Below, in pieces: positions 29,239 to 38,116 of a DNA stretch of 44,639 nucleotides; positions within the stretch are counted from its first letter, which is position 1; every line of letters begins with the position of its first letter. A program made the translations under genes and the position numbers. Source of the stretch: Candidatus Kaiserbacteria bacterium (GTDB lineage Bacteria; Patescibacteriota; Minisyncoccia; Phycocordibacterales; UBA2100); assembly GCA_023267655.1 (NCBI GenBank), contig JAHFMV010000009.1, forward strand, positions 1 through 44,639, given 5' to 3'. The notes under the pieces were generated by a model that saw only the letters and a program-made list of their open reading frames with translations, searched no databases and was not told the DNA's origin.

Positions 29239-29352
29239 CGACTCTACTCCACGCTTGATCTGGCCCCATAGTCTCAACCCGCCGCAAGTATGCCTCTACC
29301 AGCATGAAAAGCAAGTGAGGGAAATGGAGGGAGTGGATATCTCTCGACCGAC

Positions 29353-29577
29353 TTATTGCGCGTCCATACCACCGCCCGAATTTTCTACAAACGAGGTTGT
29401 CGGAGATTTTTGCGGCGCGCGCGGCATAAATCCACGACGTCGCACGATGATGCCGAGCGCGATGATGAAAACTCCAAGGATCACAAGGATGACGTTGTCC
29501 CACTTAAGCGGAAAACCTAAAAACGGAAGGAGTGCAACAAGCGTGCCGGCAAGCATGATGAGTGCATCAAGTGTCAT
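29353..29577 (-). CDS. Small two-TM membrane protein
   Basis: MTLDALIMLAGTLVALLPFLGFPLKWDNVILVILGVFIIALGIIVRRRG; hydrophobic pattern and intact ORF. Confidence 0.65.
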   Translation of the reverse strand: MTLDALIMLAGTLVALLPFLGFPLKWDNVILVILGVFIIALGIIVRRRGFMPRAPQKSPTTSFVENSGGGMDAQ

Positions 29578-29587
29578 AGATAGGTGG

Positions 29588-29671
29588 TAGCCACTAGGGT
29601 ATAGGGTTTAGGGAAAAAATGCAATGCTTTTTTGTATTCGAATTTCCCTATTGGCTATACCCTAGTGGCTA
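29588..29671. repeat. Inverted pair of heptamer-word (SSNNTAG) arrays
   Basis: TAG-CCACTAG-GGTATAG-GGTTTAG-GGAAA and, on the reverse complement, CCACTAG-CCACTAG-GGTATAG-CCAATAG-GGAAATT; also at 36770. Confidence 0.75.
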
Positions 29672-29680
29672 GTGGCTGCA

Positions 29681-30781
29681 TCATTGGTACTGGATGTAAA
29701 TCGGGCGCGGTATGAGCCGTAAGACTTCTTTTGGTGTCATCAGTGCCGTGGATGGCGGCAAAATATCGTTTTTATAAAACAGTTTGAATCCCGTGAACTG
29801 CACCGGCTCTGATGCGACGACAGTATTGTACGTATTGATTTTCTTTGCGGCGAAACCCCAACCATCCATATCCATCACGATCTGCACTTCAGGAAGCGGT
29901 GTGATGCGTTTGTAGCCGGTCACCATCTCCTCGGTAAAACGATGCACGATGAGAATTTTCGGCGGCAGATTGTTTGCTTTTACGATGCCTGCCATATAAT
30001 TTGCGACCCAATTGATATCCGCCGCATCAAACGTGCCAATCTCGCGTCCGGGGGGCACGCCGTCTTTCATCGAAAACTCCGGATCAATACCGATATGCAC
30101 GTTGGGCATTGCAATATATTTTTCATACTGCGGCAGTTCTTTTTGCACCGTCGAAAGACCGACTTGGAAATCCAAGAAAACGACGCCGTGCACTTCTTGT
30201 GCGAGTTCGAGCGCATGATCGATCTGCAAATCCGACATCCGTGCGCGATACATCCCATCTTTTCCCGCTGCGGCCTGCGCCGTCACCACGATGTAATGGA
30301 TCGCGGGTACAACCGGTGTCGAAGGATCGGCCGCCTGCCACTCCGCAGCGGCCGCTTTCAATTTCGCCAGCATCTCTTCGCGCGGATATTCTCCCAAAAC
30401 TCCCATGCCTTTGGAAAGGAAATTTCCGTAGTACGCAACAATACGATAGAAGGGAAGCAGCGCGCCGGCATTTGGGTACGGCGCGCGCAAGACCGGCCAT
30501 GGTTTTGTCGACGACGCGATGTTCGGCGTCGTGGTTGCTGTCGAAGTCGCGATGGAAGGGTAGTTGGCAAGCGCGATCATTCGGCGGTCGTAATCAACTT
30601 TGTCCAAGACCGGCGGCGGATCTTTTTTCACCATCGTCTCACCGCGCACGTACCGCAGATTATGACCAGGAACAAATGAGTAAAAAAGAGCGACCGCTGA
30701 AAAGAGGGAAATCAGAACGAACACAACGCCGATGAAAAAAAGAAGCGCGCGTGACGCGCGCGCGGTAGGATTTTTGCGCAT
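29681..30781 (-). CDS. Membrane-anchored hypothetical protein, possibly TIM-barrel/glycoside-hydrolase-like
   Basis: N-terminal TM helix; RIVAYYGNFLSKGMGVLGEYP, VVFLDFQVG, NVHIGIDPEF motifs. Confidence 0.75.
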   Translation of the reverse strand: MRKNPTARASRALLFFIGVVFVLISLFSAVALFYSFVPGHNLRYVRGETMVKKDPPPVLDKVDYDRRMIALANYPSIATSTATTTPNIASSTKPWPVLRAPYPNAGALLPFYRIVAYYGNFLSKGMGVLGEYPREEMLAKLKAAAAEWQAADPSTPVVPAIHYIVVTAQAAAGKDGMYRARMSDLQIDHALELAQEVHGVVFLDFQVGLSTVQKELPQYEKYIAMPNVHIGIDPEFSMKDGVPPGREIGTFDAADINWVANYMAGIVKANNLPPKILIVHRFTEEMVTGYKRITPLPEVQIVMDMDGWGFAAKKINTYNTVVASEPVQFTGFKLFYKNDILPPSTALMTPKEVLRLIPRPIYIQYQ

Positions 30782-30813
30782 ACGTTGCTGCAAGTATACC
30801 GTACGCAGAAATT

Positions 30814-31476
30814 TTATGCAGGATGTACGATCACGACAAACTCACCGCGCACCGCGTCTCGCCTTTTGAGGTCCAAAAAGTTATCCACACCCCTCCCGTG
30901 GATGAATTCTTCATGGAGCTTGGTGAGTTCTCGGCCGACCGAGACCTCCCTCTCCCCTAGTTCCTGCAATAATTTTTCAACACGATGTGGCGATTCGTAA
31001 AGGACGACGGGAACCTTGCTATTCAAGACCTCTCTCATTGCCGTCTGCCTTCCCTTTTTATGCGGCAAAAATCCCTTGAAAACGAATTCGCCGTGTTTGA
31101 GACCCGCGACCGAAAGCGCCGCCGTGAGTGCCGACGGCCCCGGAATCGCCTCAATGCGCGCGTCAGGCGCAAAGCGCCGTATGCGCGCCACAAGCCTCGC
31201 TCCGGGATCCGAAATCCCCGGTGTCCCTGCATCAGACACCAGCGCAAGTTTCTTCCCCTCTTCCAACATCTCAATCGCCCGTTTCGCCGCTTTCTCTTCC
31301 ATCTTCTCGTCGCAGCGGATTAATGGTTTTGAGATTTCGTATTTCGCAAGCAATTTAGAAGTTACTCGCGTATCCTCGCACAAAATCGCATCTGCCTCGC
31401 GCAGCGTTCTAAGTGCCCGAAGCGTGATGTCTTCGAGATTGCCTATTGGTGTCGCGACAATTGAGAGCGTTCCCAT
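30814..31476 (-). CDS. rsmI: 16S rRNA (cytidine1402-2'-O)-methyltransferase
   Basis: LSIVATPIGNLEDITLRALRTLREADAILCEDTRVTSKLL, LVSDAGTPGISDPG, IPGPSALTAALSVAGL. Confidence 0.93.
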   Translation of the reverse strand: MGTLSIVATPIGNLEDITLRALRTLREADAILCEDTRVTSKLLAKYEISKPLIRCDEKMEEKAAKRAIEMLEEGKKLALVSDAGTPGISDPGARLVARIRRFAPDARIEAIPGPSALTAALSVAGLKHGEFVFKGFLPHKKGRQTAMREVLNSKVPVVLYESPHRVEKLLQELGEREVSVGRELTKLHEEFIHGRGVDNFLDLKRRDAVRGEFVVIVHPA

Positions 31477-31477
31477 A

Positions 31478-32797
31478 TTATTCTTCAGTAATCTGCTCCG
31501 CAACTTTGTAAATATCCCCTGCTCCCATTGTGATGATTAGTGTTCCCTCTTTCTCTTTCAATAATTCTTCGCGGATTTCATCGAATGAATCGAGTGCGAT
31601 TACATTTTCTCTCGCGTTTTCGGCAAGGATGTGGTGCGAGACCGTCGGGTCTGCTTTTTCACGCGCAGCATAGATGGGTGCGACGATTGCTTTATCTGCC
31701 GTCGAGAGTGCCTCCGCAAATTCTTTCAGGAATGATTTGGTGCGCGAGAAAAGGTGCGGATGGAATGCGACCACAATTTTCTTATCCGGAAATTTCTCAC
31801 GCGCCCCTTGAATCGTCTTTGCAACAGCGGTCGGATGATGCGCATAATCGTCGTATACCAGCGCACCGTTTGGTGTCTCGCCCTTATATTCGAATCGGCG
31901 CCACGAACCTTTGAATTCTGAAAGAGATTTCACTCCTGCTTCCTGCGAAAGCAGCGGCACCGCCGCCTGCGCAGCCGCAAGCGCCGCACGCGCATTTTCG
32001 CGGTTGAATTCCCCCACTAACTGCAGCGAGCCGACGGCTTTGTGTGTGTAATCGATAACGCGCGCCTTTGCGCCTTTCAAAACCGCGGCAACATTCGGGT
32101 CATTCGGATTGGCGATGATCGCACCGTTTTCCGGCACTTTTTCAACAGCTGCACGGAAGGTGTTTTGCAACGCCGAGAGCGATGGAAAGAAATCCGTGTG
32201 ATCGAGTTCGATATTCGTGATCACGAGAATTTCCGGCGAGAGTTCGAGTAGATGATCGCGATACTCACACGCCTCTACGACAAATAATTTATCGTCACCC
32301 GCCAAAAAATTTGAGCCTAAAACAGGCCTATGGCCTGTTCGGCCGACCGCCCCTTCGGGGCGGTTTAGGCCAAAATCACGCACGATTGATCCAATGATCG
32401 CCGTCGGCTTTCCACCAGCGTCAGAGAGAATTTTCGCCACCATCCCCGTCGTAGTTGTCTTCCCATGCGTCCCCGCGATCGCAACCGTACGCATCGATGC
32501 GGAAATTTGTCCGAGCATTTCAAAATACGAAATCTGCTGGATTCCTCTCTCGCGCGCCTGCACCCTCTCCAGATTATCCGCCGGAATCGCGTCGCTGTAC
32601 ACAAGCAGCTCCGCATCAGTCGGCAGTGCGCCGCTCCCGATGTGCACGTGAATTCCTTTCTCTTCAAGCAACCGCGTCGTTGGCGATTCGTCACGATCCG
32701 ATCCTGTTACGGCAACTCCTCGATGCGCCAATAGCTGCGCAAGCGCCGACATCCCGATCCCACCGATCCCAACCATGTGAACGTGTTTGGGAATCAT
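31478..32797 (-). CDS. murC: UDP-N-acetylmuramate--L-alanine ligase
   Basis: HVHMVGIGGIGMSALAQLL, VAIAGTHGKTTTTGMVAKIL, VVEACEYRDHLLEL, YDDYAHHPTAV. Confidence 0.95.
   Translation of the reverse strand: MIPKHVHMVGIGGIGMSALAQLLAHRGVAVTGSDRDESPTTRLLEEKGIHVHIGSGALPTDAELLVYSDAIPADNLERVQARERGIQQISYFEMLGQISASMRTVAIAGTHGKTTTTGMVAKILSDAGGKPTAIIGSIVRDFGLNRPEGAVGRTGHRPVLGSNFLAGDDKLFVVEACEYRDHLLELSPEILVITNIELDHTDFFPSLSALQNTFRAAVEKVPENGAIIANPNDPNVAAVLKGAKARVIDYTHKAVGSLQLVGEFNRENARAALAAAQAAVPLLSQEAGVKSLSEFKGSWRRFEYKGETPNGALVYDDYAHHPTAVAKTIQGAREKFPDKKIVVAFHPHLFSRTKSFLKEFAEALSTADKAIVAPIYAAREKADPTVSHHILAENARENVIALDSFDEIREELLKEKEGTLIITMGAGDIYKVAEQITEE
32315..32370. repeat. Palindromic insertion-like element inside murC
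   Basis: GCCTAA-[AACAGGCC tat GGCCTGTT]-cggccg-[ACCGCCCC ttc GGGGCGGT]-TTAGGC; encodes about 18 extra aa between DFG and SNF. Confidence 0.75.
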
Positions 32798-34098
32798 AGT
32801 GCGGAAATAATCTTCAAAAACTGGTCGTTGCGATCGTATTCATTTTTGAACATGCCGAATGACGCGAACGCGGGGCTGAAAAGAATCGTGTCGCCAGTAG
32901 TTGATTCGAACATCGCGGCATCAACTGCGCCTTGGAGCGAATCAACGACGCTTGCGTGAGGAAAACCTTCTTTAATCCTCTCCGTACCGGATCCGGATAT
33001 TAAAATGACTTTTTTGCAGTTGTGCGCCACGGCAACAAGTTCACTCATTTCGAGCCCCTTGTCAGCGCCGCCCATAATGAGAATTGTTTTCTCGAGAGGT
33101 ACTGTATTGAGCGCCATAAGAGTCGCGACCGGCGTTGTCGCGTTGTTGTCGTTGATGATCCGGACGCCGCTCACATCCCGTACAAACTGCAAACGTCCTT
33201 CAATGCCGCCGAACGATTCAACGCCTTCACGAATTTCTTTCTCGGAGAGCCCGAGCTTCTTCAAGGCAGCGACCGCAAACGATGCGTTGTCGCGGTTGTG
33301 TTCGCCAAGGATTTGTAGCTGCCACTCCGGTGGCAAGGGCGGCGGAATCTCGCCTGCAACCGGTGAGCGTGCTTCAGCGACCAGTTGCGCCACCGATTGG
33401 CCGACAAAAAGGCTGTCGCCGGCTTTTTGACTGCGGAAAATCAACGCCTTGTCCGAAAAGTACGTCTGTATGTCGGGATAGTAGTTCAAATGATCCGGCA
33501 TGAGGTTGGAAAAAATCGCGATATGCGGACTGATGCGCAAATCCCCGAATCCCTGCAATTGCCACGAATCCAGTTCGAGAACGGCGATATCTCCTGCTTT
33601 CACTTCAGCTATTTTTGCAAGTGTCGAGCGGCCGCGCACGTTGCCGCCGAGGATCGCGTGCTTCCCCGCTTTTTCGAGCGCATGGAAAATCATATGCGCA
33701 ATCGTTGACTTGCCGCGAGTACCCGTCACCCCGACAAGTGTGACACCGATTTCAAGTGCAAATTTTGCAAAGAGGGCGCCCGACATGTACACCGGAATGC
33801 CTTTGTCCCGCGCAGCCTGCACGTATTTTGAATCGAGAGGAACGCCCGCTGCCTTGATGACCATGTCGGCGTGCGTGAAATCCACCATGTCATGCTGTCC
33901 GAGGCGGAACGTGATGTTGACGTACTTTTTCTTGAGGTAGTCGACGGAGGGGCTAAGCTCGGACGCTGGCTTGAGGTCCGTCGCAATGACTTGCGCGCCG
34001 CACTGCGCGAGGAATTCCGCATCACCAACGCCGCGGCCGAGAAGGCCGAGGCCCATGAGGGTTACTTTCTTTTCGTTAAAAAATTCCTGGTAGGTCAT
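32794..34098 (-). CDS. murD: UDP-N-acetylmuramoylalanine--D-glutamate ligase
   Basis: VTLMGLGLLGRGVGDAEFLAQCGA, VGVTGTRGKSTIAHMI, MPDHLNYY, INDNNATTPVATLMAL. Confidence 0.94.
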   Translation of the reverse strand: MTYQEFFNEKKVTLMGLGLLGRGVGDAEFLAQCGAQVIATDLKPASELSPSVDYLKKKYVNITFRLGQHDMVDFTHADMVIKAAGVPLDSKYVQAARDKGIPVYMSGALFAKFALEIGVTLVGVTGTRGKSTIAHMIFHALEKAGKHAILGGNVRGRSTLAKIAEVKAGDIAVLELDSWQLQGFGDLRISPHIAIFSNLMPDHLNYYPDIQTYFSDKALIFRSQKAGDSLFVGQSVAQLVAEARSPVAGEIPPPLPPEWQLQILGEHNRDNASFAVAALKKLGLSEKEIREGVESFGGIEGRLQFVRDVSGVRIINDNNATTPVATLMALNTVPLEKTILIMGGADKGLEMSELVAVAHNCKKVILISGSGTERIKEGFPHASVVDSLQGAVDAAMFESTTGDTILFSPAFASFGMFKNEYDRNDQFLKIISAL

Positions 34099-34853
34099 AT
34101 CACTTCAAGTGTACTCGGTGTTTCGAGGAAAAAAGGCGTAATGCGATTGCGGAATTCGTGCGAGTCTTTCGAGATGACGAATTTCAACATACCACCGCCC
34201 GCGCAGTCGAAACGCTGTACCCCTTCTTCTGCAACGGCATCTGCAGGGTCAAGGAGCGGCGCACTGCCCAACAGTGCTCGTACTTCTTTCTCAATGATAT
34301 CGCGAACGAGCGGATAATGCGTGCAGCCGAGGAGAATTTTGTCATACGAATTCCCTTTCCGAGTCTCGAGCGCGTCGCGCACGATTTGCGCGATGGCCTC
34401 TTTCGATTTCCCTTCCTCAATGGCAGTTGCAAGATTCGGCACCGGCAATTCATCGAAAGCGACGATAGACCACAGCGCTTCGCGATAGATGCCGCTATCG
34501 ACCGTCGCTTGTGTCGCGAGCAAGAGCACTCGCTCTCCCGCGTACTTCCGCATCATGCGCGCAGCCGGCCGCGTCATCTCGATCAGGCGGTCGTGTCCGG
34601 CAGCGCCGGCGAGAATTGAGAATGAAATGCTGTTGCAGGCCGCGATAATTTCTGTCGCGCCGCGTGCTGCAAGCTCCTGCATACCGCGAGCAACGAACGC
34701 GGCGAGTTCATTCGGTGACTTCGAGCCATACGGCGCATTTCCGATATCGCCGAAATAGACGACATCCGCTTTTGGAGCCTTTTTTCGCAGCGCCGAAAGT
34801 ACCGAAAGCCCGCCCGATCCGGAATCAAAAATCCCTATCATCTCCCCATTCAA
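34095..34853 (-). CDS. murI: Glutamate racemase
   Basis: IGIFDSGSGGLSVLSALRKKAPKADVVYFGDIGNAPYGSKS, ACNSIS, LGCTHYPLV. Confidence 0.95.
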   Translation of the reverse strand: MNGEMIGIFDSGSGGLSVLSALRKKAPKADVVYFGDIGNAPYGSKSPNELAAFVARGMQELAARGATEIIAACNSISFSILAGAAGHDRLIEMTRPAARMMRKYAGERVLLLATQATVDSGIYREALWSIVAFDELPVPNLATAIEEGKSKEAIAQIVRDALETRKGNSYDKILLGCTHYPLVRDIIEKEVRALLGSAPLLDPADAVAEEGVQRFDCAGGGMLKFVISKDSHEFRNRITPFFLETPSTLEVI

Positions 34854-34868
34854 GCACAGAAATACGTC

Positions 34869-35309
34869 TTAAAATAGTTTTTCGCCGTGCGCCTTCCAAC
34901 GAGTATACAGGTGATATCCCGCAGCAATATACGCGATAGCCGTGAGCGTAAACACCAGACGGCTGTGGTCAATCGACATGCCGATATTTTTGCTCAAGAG
35001 AGCCGTGAGGCCAAGATTGACGCCGGAGATTGTCATGACCAAAAACGCGATCATATCCTTCGTATTCTTTCGTCCAAAGAGCGTATGATTCGCGACATGC
35101 CAACGATACAACAAGTAGATCGCCGCGATACCGGAAATCACCCAACACACGAGAAGTCCGAGGCGCGCGATGCCGAAGAGCCCCGGAGGCGCGACGAGAT
35201 AAATCGGTGGGACACCGCCGATAAGGAGAGCTACAGCCGCAACTACTAAGCGCACTTCTGACCACAGGAAGCCGTACCGCTCGCGGTCATGAGTATTGTT
35301 AAGGTTCAT
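34869..35309 (-). CDS. Hypothetical membrane protein
   Basis: Four hydrophobic segments (VVAAVALLIGGVPPIYLV, LGLLVCWVISGIAAIYLL, etc.). Confidence 0.65.
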   Translation of the reverse strand: MNLNNTHDRERYGFLWSEVRLVVAAVALLIGGVPPIYLVAPPGLFGIARLGLLVCWVISGIAAIYLLYRWHVANHTLFGRKNTKDMIAFLVMTISGVNLGLTALLSKNIGMSIDHSRLVFTLTAIAYIAAGYHLYTRWKAHGEKLF

Positions 35310-35381
35310 GGCGCAAGTATGACAGGCTTTTCCCGCGGGTAGATTGCGCTTTGGGTGGGCTGTGGATAGTATTGGTTTCTC

Positions 35382-35462
35382 GGGCGCGTGGTGGAACAGT
35401 ATACACGTACGCTTCAGAAGCGTATTCCGCAAGGATTGGGAGTGCGAATCTCCCCGCGCCCA
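35382..35462 (+). tRNA. tRNA-Leu (CAG)
   Basis: Acceptor GGGCGCG/CGCGCCC, D stem GTG/CAC, anticodon arm TACGC-TTCAGAA-GCGTA, long variable arm, T arm GGGAG-TGCGAAT-CTCCC. Confidence 0.88.
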
Positions 35463-36764
35463 CTATTCAATCGCTTCAATATCGGCGCCTAATGTTTTAA
35501 GACGCTCATGGAGGCGCTCATAGCCGCGATTAATCGGATACACATCACGAAGAATGCTCTCGCCTTCGGCGGCAAGCATGCCGATAAGGAGAAGGGTTGC
35601 GGGGCGCAGAGCGGGCGGCGTTTCGATATCCGCAGCATGCAATTTCGTCGGACCTTCAACTTCGACACGATGCTGATCGATGCGCGTTACTTTCGCGCCG
35701 AGCTTGTTCATTTCCAAATAATATTGCGGCCGCACTTCGTAGACCCAATCGTGGATAAGCGTTTTTCCTTTTGCCTGCGTCGCAATCGGTACGAAATACG
35801 GTAAGTTGTCGATGTTGATGCCAGGGTACGGACGCGGCGCGATTTTCTCCGGCGGCTCGATGAGATCGCCGCCAAGTAATTCAAGGTCAACTAATTTGGT
35901 GAGTCCGTTTTCCGCTATGTATTCTTTGGAGCGATTATAGCGGAAGCCCATGCTATCGAGTGTTGCGAGTTCGAGTTCGAGAAAATCAATCGGGCAGCGC
36001 TTCACGGAAAACTTTGAATGTGTCGTCGCGGCGAGTGAAATAAAAAACATGCTCTCGATCGGATCTTCGCTCGGATACGCCGTGATATCGGCATCCACGG
36101 ATGAAACACCGTGTACCACGAACGTTGTGGTGCCGATGCCTTCTATTTTCACGCCGCATTGCTGCAAAAAAACACACAAATCCTGCACCATATAATTCGC
36201 ACTTGCGAATTTAATCGTCGTAACTTTCGGCATCAGCGCCGCGGCCATGAGCGCATTTTCTGTTCCTGTGTCGCTCGCTTCATACATCACAATATTCGCT
36301 GCGTGGCGATTGGACGCCTCGACGCTGTACATGCCTTCGTTCTCGCTTTCGCCGATATGAATTCCCAATTTCGAGAGCGCATCAATGTGCGGCATCATCG
36401 TTCGTCCGCCGAGTTTGCAACCACCGGGGAGCGGCAATTCGAACGAATCATAGCAGTGCGCGAGTGGCGCGGTAAGAAGAATGATGGAGCGTACTTTCCC
36501 TGCCGCAACTTTGTCGATCGTATCGAGCGTGAATTCTTCGGGCGGTTTGATGACCACGTCGCCGCCGACCCATTCCACCGATACGCCGATTGATTTGAGG
36601 ATTTCGATCACGCGATTCACCTCTTCGATATGCGGCATTTTCTTCAATGTCGTCGTGCCCTTATTCAGAAGCGACGCAGCCAAAAGCACCACCGCCGCGT
36701 TCTTAGAAATGTTCGTTGTCACCTCTCCCGAGAGGGTCTTTCCGCCGGTTACTTTGTAATTCAT
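35463..36764 (-). CDS. murA: UDP-N-acetylglucosamine 1-carboxyvinyltransferase
   Basis: GGKTLSGEVTTNISKNAAVVLLAASLL, LPLPGGCKLGGRTMMPHIDAL, PYPGINIDNLPYFVPIATQAKG. Confidence 0.93.
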   Translation of the reverse strand: MNYKVTGGKTLSGEVTTNISKNAAVVLLAASLLNKGTTTLKKMPHIEEVNRVIEILKSIGVSVEWVGGDVVIKPPEEFTLDTIDKVAAGKVRSIILLTAPLAHCYDSFELPLPGGCKLGGRTMMPHIDALSKLGIHIGESENEGMYSVEASNRHAANIVMYEASDTGTENALMAAALMPKVTTIKFASANYMVQDLCVFLQQCGVKIEGIGTTTFVVHGVSSVDADITAYPSEDPIESMFFISLAATTHSKFSVKRCPIDFLELELATLDSMGFRYNRSKEYIAENGLTKLVDLELLGGDLIEPPEKIAPRPYPGINIDNLPYFVPIATQAKGKTLIHDWVYEVRPQYYLEMNKLGAKVTRIDQHRVEVEGPTKLHAADIETPPALRPATLLLIGMLAAEGESILRDVYPINRGYERLHERLKTLGADIEAIE

Positions 36765-36769
36765 ATAAA

Positions 36770-36807
36770 TAGCCACTAGCCAATAGGGTTTAGGGTATAG
36801 GAAATTC
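36770..36807. repeat. Heptamer-word (SSNNTAG) array, third copy
   Basis: TAG-CCACTAG-CCAATAG-GGTTTAG-GGTATAG-GAAATTC. Confidence 0.7.
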
Positions 36808-36816
36808 AATACACCG

Positions 36817-37383
36817 CTATCTTCCTTTGATCCAAAGGATCCGCGCCTGGTAGAGAGCCGCGATCGTTTGGGTGACCCCCATCATAGCGAAAAGCGCGGT
36901 AAAAGAATACCTCGTCACAATGAGGCCGCCGAGGACGATCCCGACCGCGTGGATCATGTTGCTCGCCCCCGCTTCGAGCCCCCAGGACGAAGCGCCCGCG
37001 CCCTTTTTGTTGTTATCGGAATAGAGTGAGAGCCATGTCGGAGAAGAGAGTGCCGTCGCGACACCGAGGCCGGCTTGAACCATAAAAAGGGTTGTTGGAG
37101 AGTGCACAAAGAGATACATGAACGTGAAAAACGCGTTCAGCGCGTAGCCACAGATCATGATCTTTTCCCTTCCCTGCCGCTTGGCAAACAGATCAGCGAT
37201 CCGTCCGACGAAAATCTGCAGGACTCCGGTCACCGCAAGAAAAATCGCCCACGCAGAAGTAATGTCGAGAATGTTCCCGCCAATCTGCCCGGCAAACACA
37301 GCGAGCAAGGGCCCAAACATCCCCTCGCCGAAGTACCACAAATTGGCACCCCAAAGTAAGTTCCGTTCCCTGGCGGAGAGCAT
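36817..37383 (-). CDS. Half-size (188 aa, about 6 TM) MFS-like protein
   Basis: LLWGANLWYFGEGMFGPLLAVFAGQIGG...GRIADLFAKRQGREKIMICGYALNAFFTFMYLF MFS motif A-like loop. Confidence 0.75.
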   Translation of the reverse strand: MLSARERNLLWGANLWYFGEGMFGPLLAVFAGQIGGNILDITSAWAIFLAVTGVLQIFVGRIADLFAKRQGREKIMICGYALNAFFTFMYLFVHSPTTLFMVQAGLGVATALSSPTWLSLYSDNNKKGAGASSWGLEAGASNMIHAVGIVLGGLIVTRYSFTALFAMMGVTQTIAALYQARILWIKGR

Positions 37384-37511
37384 GAACTTGATTATACCTC
37401 TTTGGTGGTCAGGAATAATTTATTTGCCGTCACAAATAAATTTTCCCGACCCGGACTCCGCCGTTTCGCCTGCTAGCGAAACATGCGTCCGTCTCGCACT
37501 AACGCGAAAAA

Positions 37512-37534
37512 AGCTGGCGCAGGCCAGCTCTTTT
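37512..37534 (-). terminator. Rho-independent terminator downstream of tRNA-Ile
   Basis: Minus strand GAGCTGGC-ctgc-GCCAGCTTTTTT; 7-bp stem plus T-run. Confidence 0.75.
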
Positions 37535-37543
37535 CGTCGTTAG

Positions 37544-37615
37544 TGCGCGCAGTAGGGATTGCGCCTACGACCTTCCCCTTATCAGAGGGATGCTCTACTA
37601 CTGAGCTATACGCGC
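37544..37615 (-). tRNA. tRNA-Ile (GAT)
   Basis: Full cloverleaf: GCGCGTA TA GCTC-AGTAGTA-GAGC A TCCCT-CTGATAA-GGGGA AGGTC GTAGG-CGCAATC-CCTAC TGCGCGC A. Confidence 0.93.
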
Positions 37616-37709
37616 GTGGGGATATGTTAGCAAAAAAGCTTTATTTTTGCCACTAAAATGAATCGCCGCCGAAGATTTTGCTTTGGCGGCGACGTTGTCA
37701 TGCCTGACC

Positions 37710-38006
37710 TTAATACCCAAGAGCAAGTAGGAGAAGCGAGACGGGAAACAAGATGAGCGACATGAGATAAATACGCGAAACAAAGAAGCCTGTCCAAGTC
37801 GGCTTCGTATGCTTGGCTTCCTGTATCGCATCCTCTTTTGCAAGTCGTCGCACCTCGGATAGCGACAACTTGCGCACTTGCGGGGTTTTCTCCTTTATCA
37901 ACTTCACGAGCGGCGGCCCTGAGGTAATGCTGTACCCAAAGGTACACACCAACGTTATGAGCCAAAACCACCAGTACGTTGCCACCAGTGCGCGAATCGC
38001 ATTCAT
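37710..38006 (-). CDS. Hypothetical two-TM membrane protein
   Basis: MNAIRALVATYWWFWLITLVCTFGYSI... and RIYLMSLILFPVSLLLLALGY. Confidence 0.6.
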   Translation of the reverse strand: MNAIRALVATYWWFWLITLVCTFGYSITSGPPLVKLIKEKTPQVRKLSLSEVRRLAKEDAIQEAKHTKPTWTGFFVSRIYLMSLILFPVSLLLLALGY

Positions 38007-38116
38007 GTGCGCTTCCTTCCTGTTGTTCAGCCGAGCGCAAAATACCACACCCGCAACAAAATACAAAGCCACTCAGAAGCTGGTGGGAGGGTGGAAGCGA
38101 CCCCGCTCTACCGAAG

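Noticed and set aside
29942-30735. Long + strand ORFs (245 and 208 aa)
   Set aside because: Antisense shadows of the 29681-30781 gene in GC-rich codons; no recognisable motifs.
37497-37545. Extended CACTAACG/CGTTAGTG stem around the tRNA-Ile terminator as a separate RNA
   Set aside because: More simply explained as an extended terminator/processing stem touching the tRNA 3' end.
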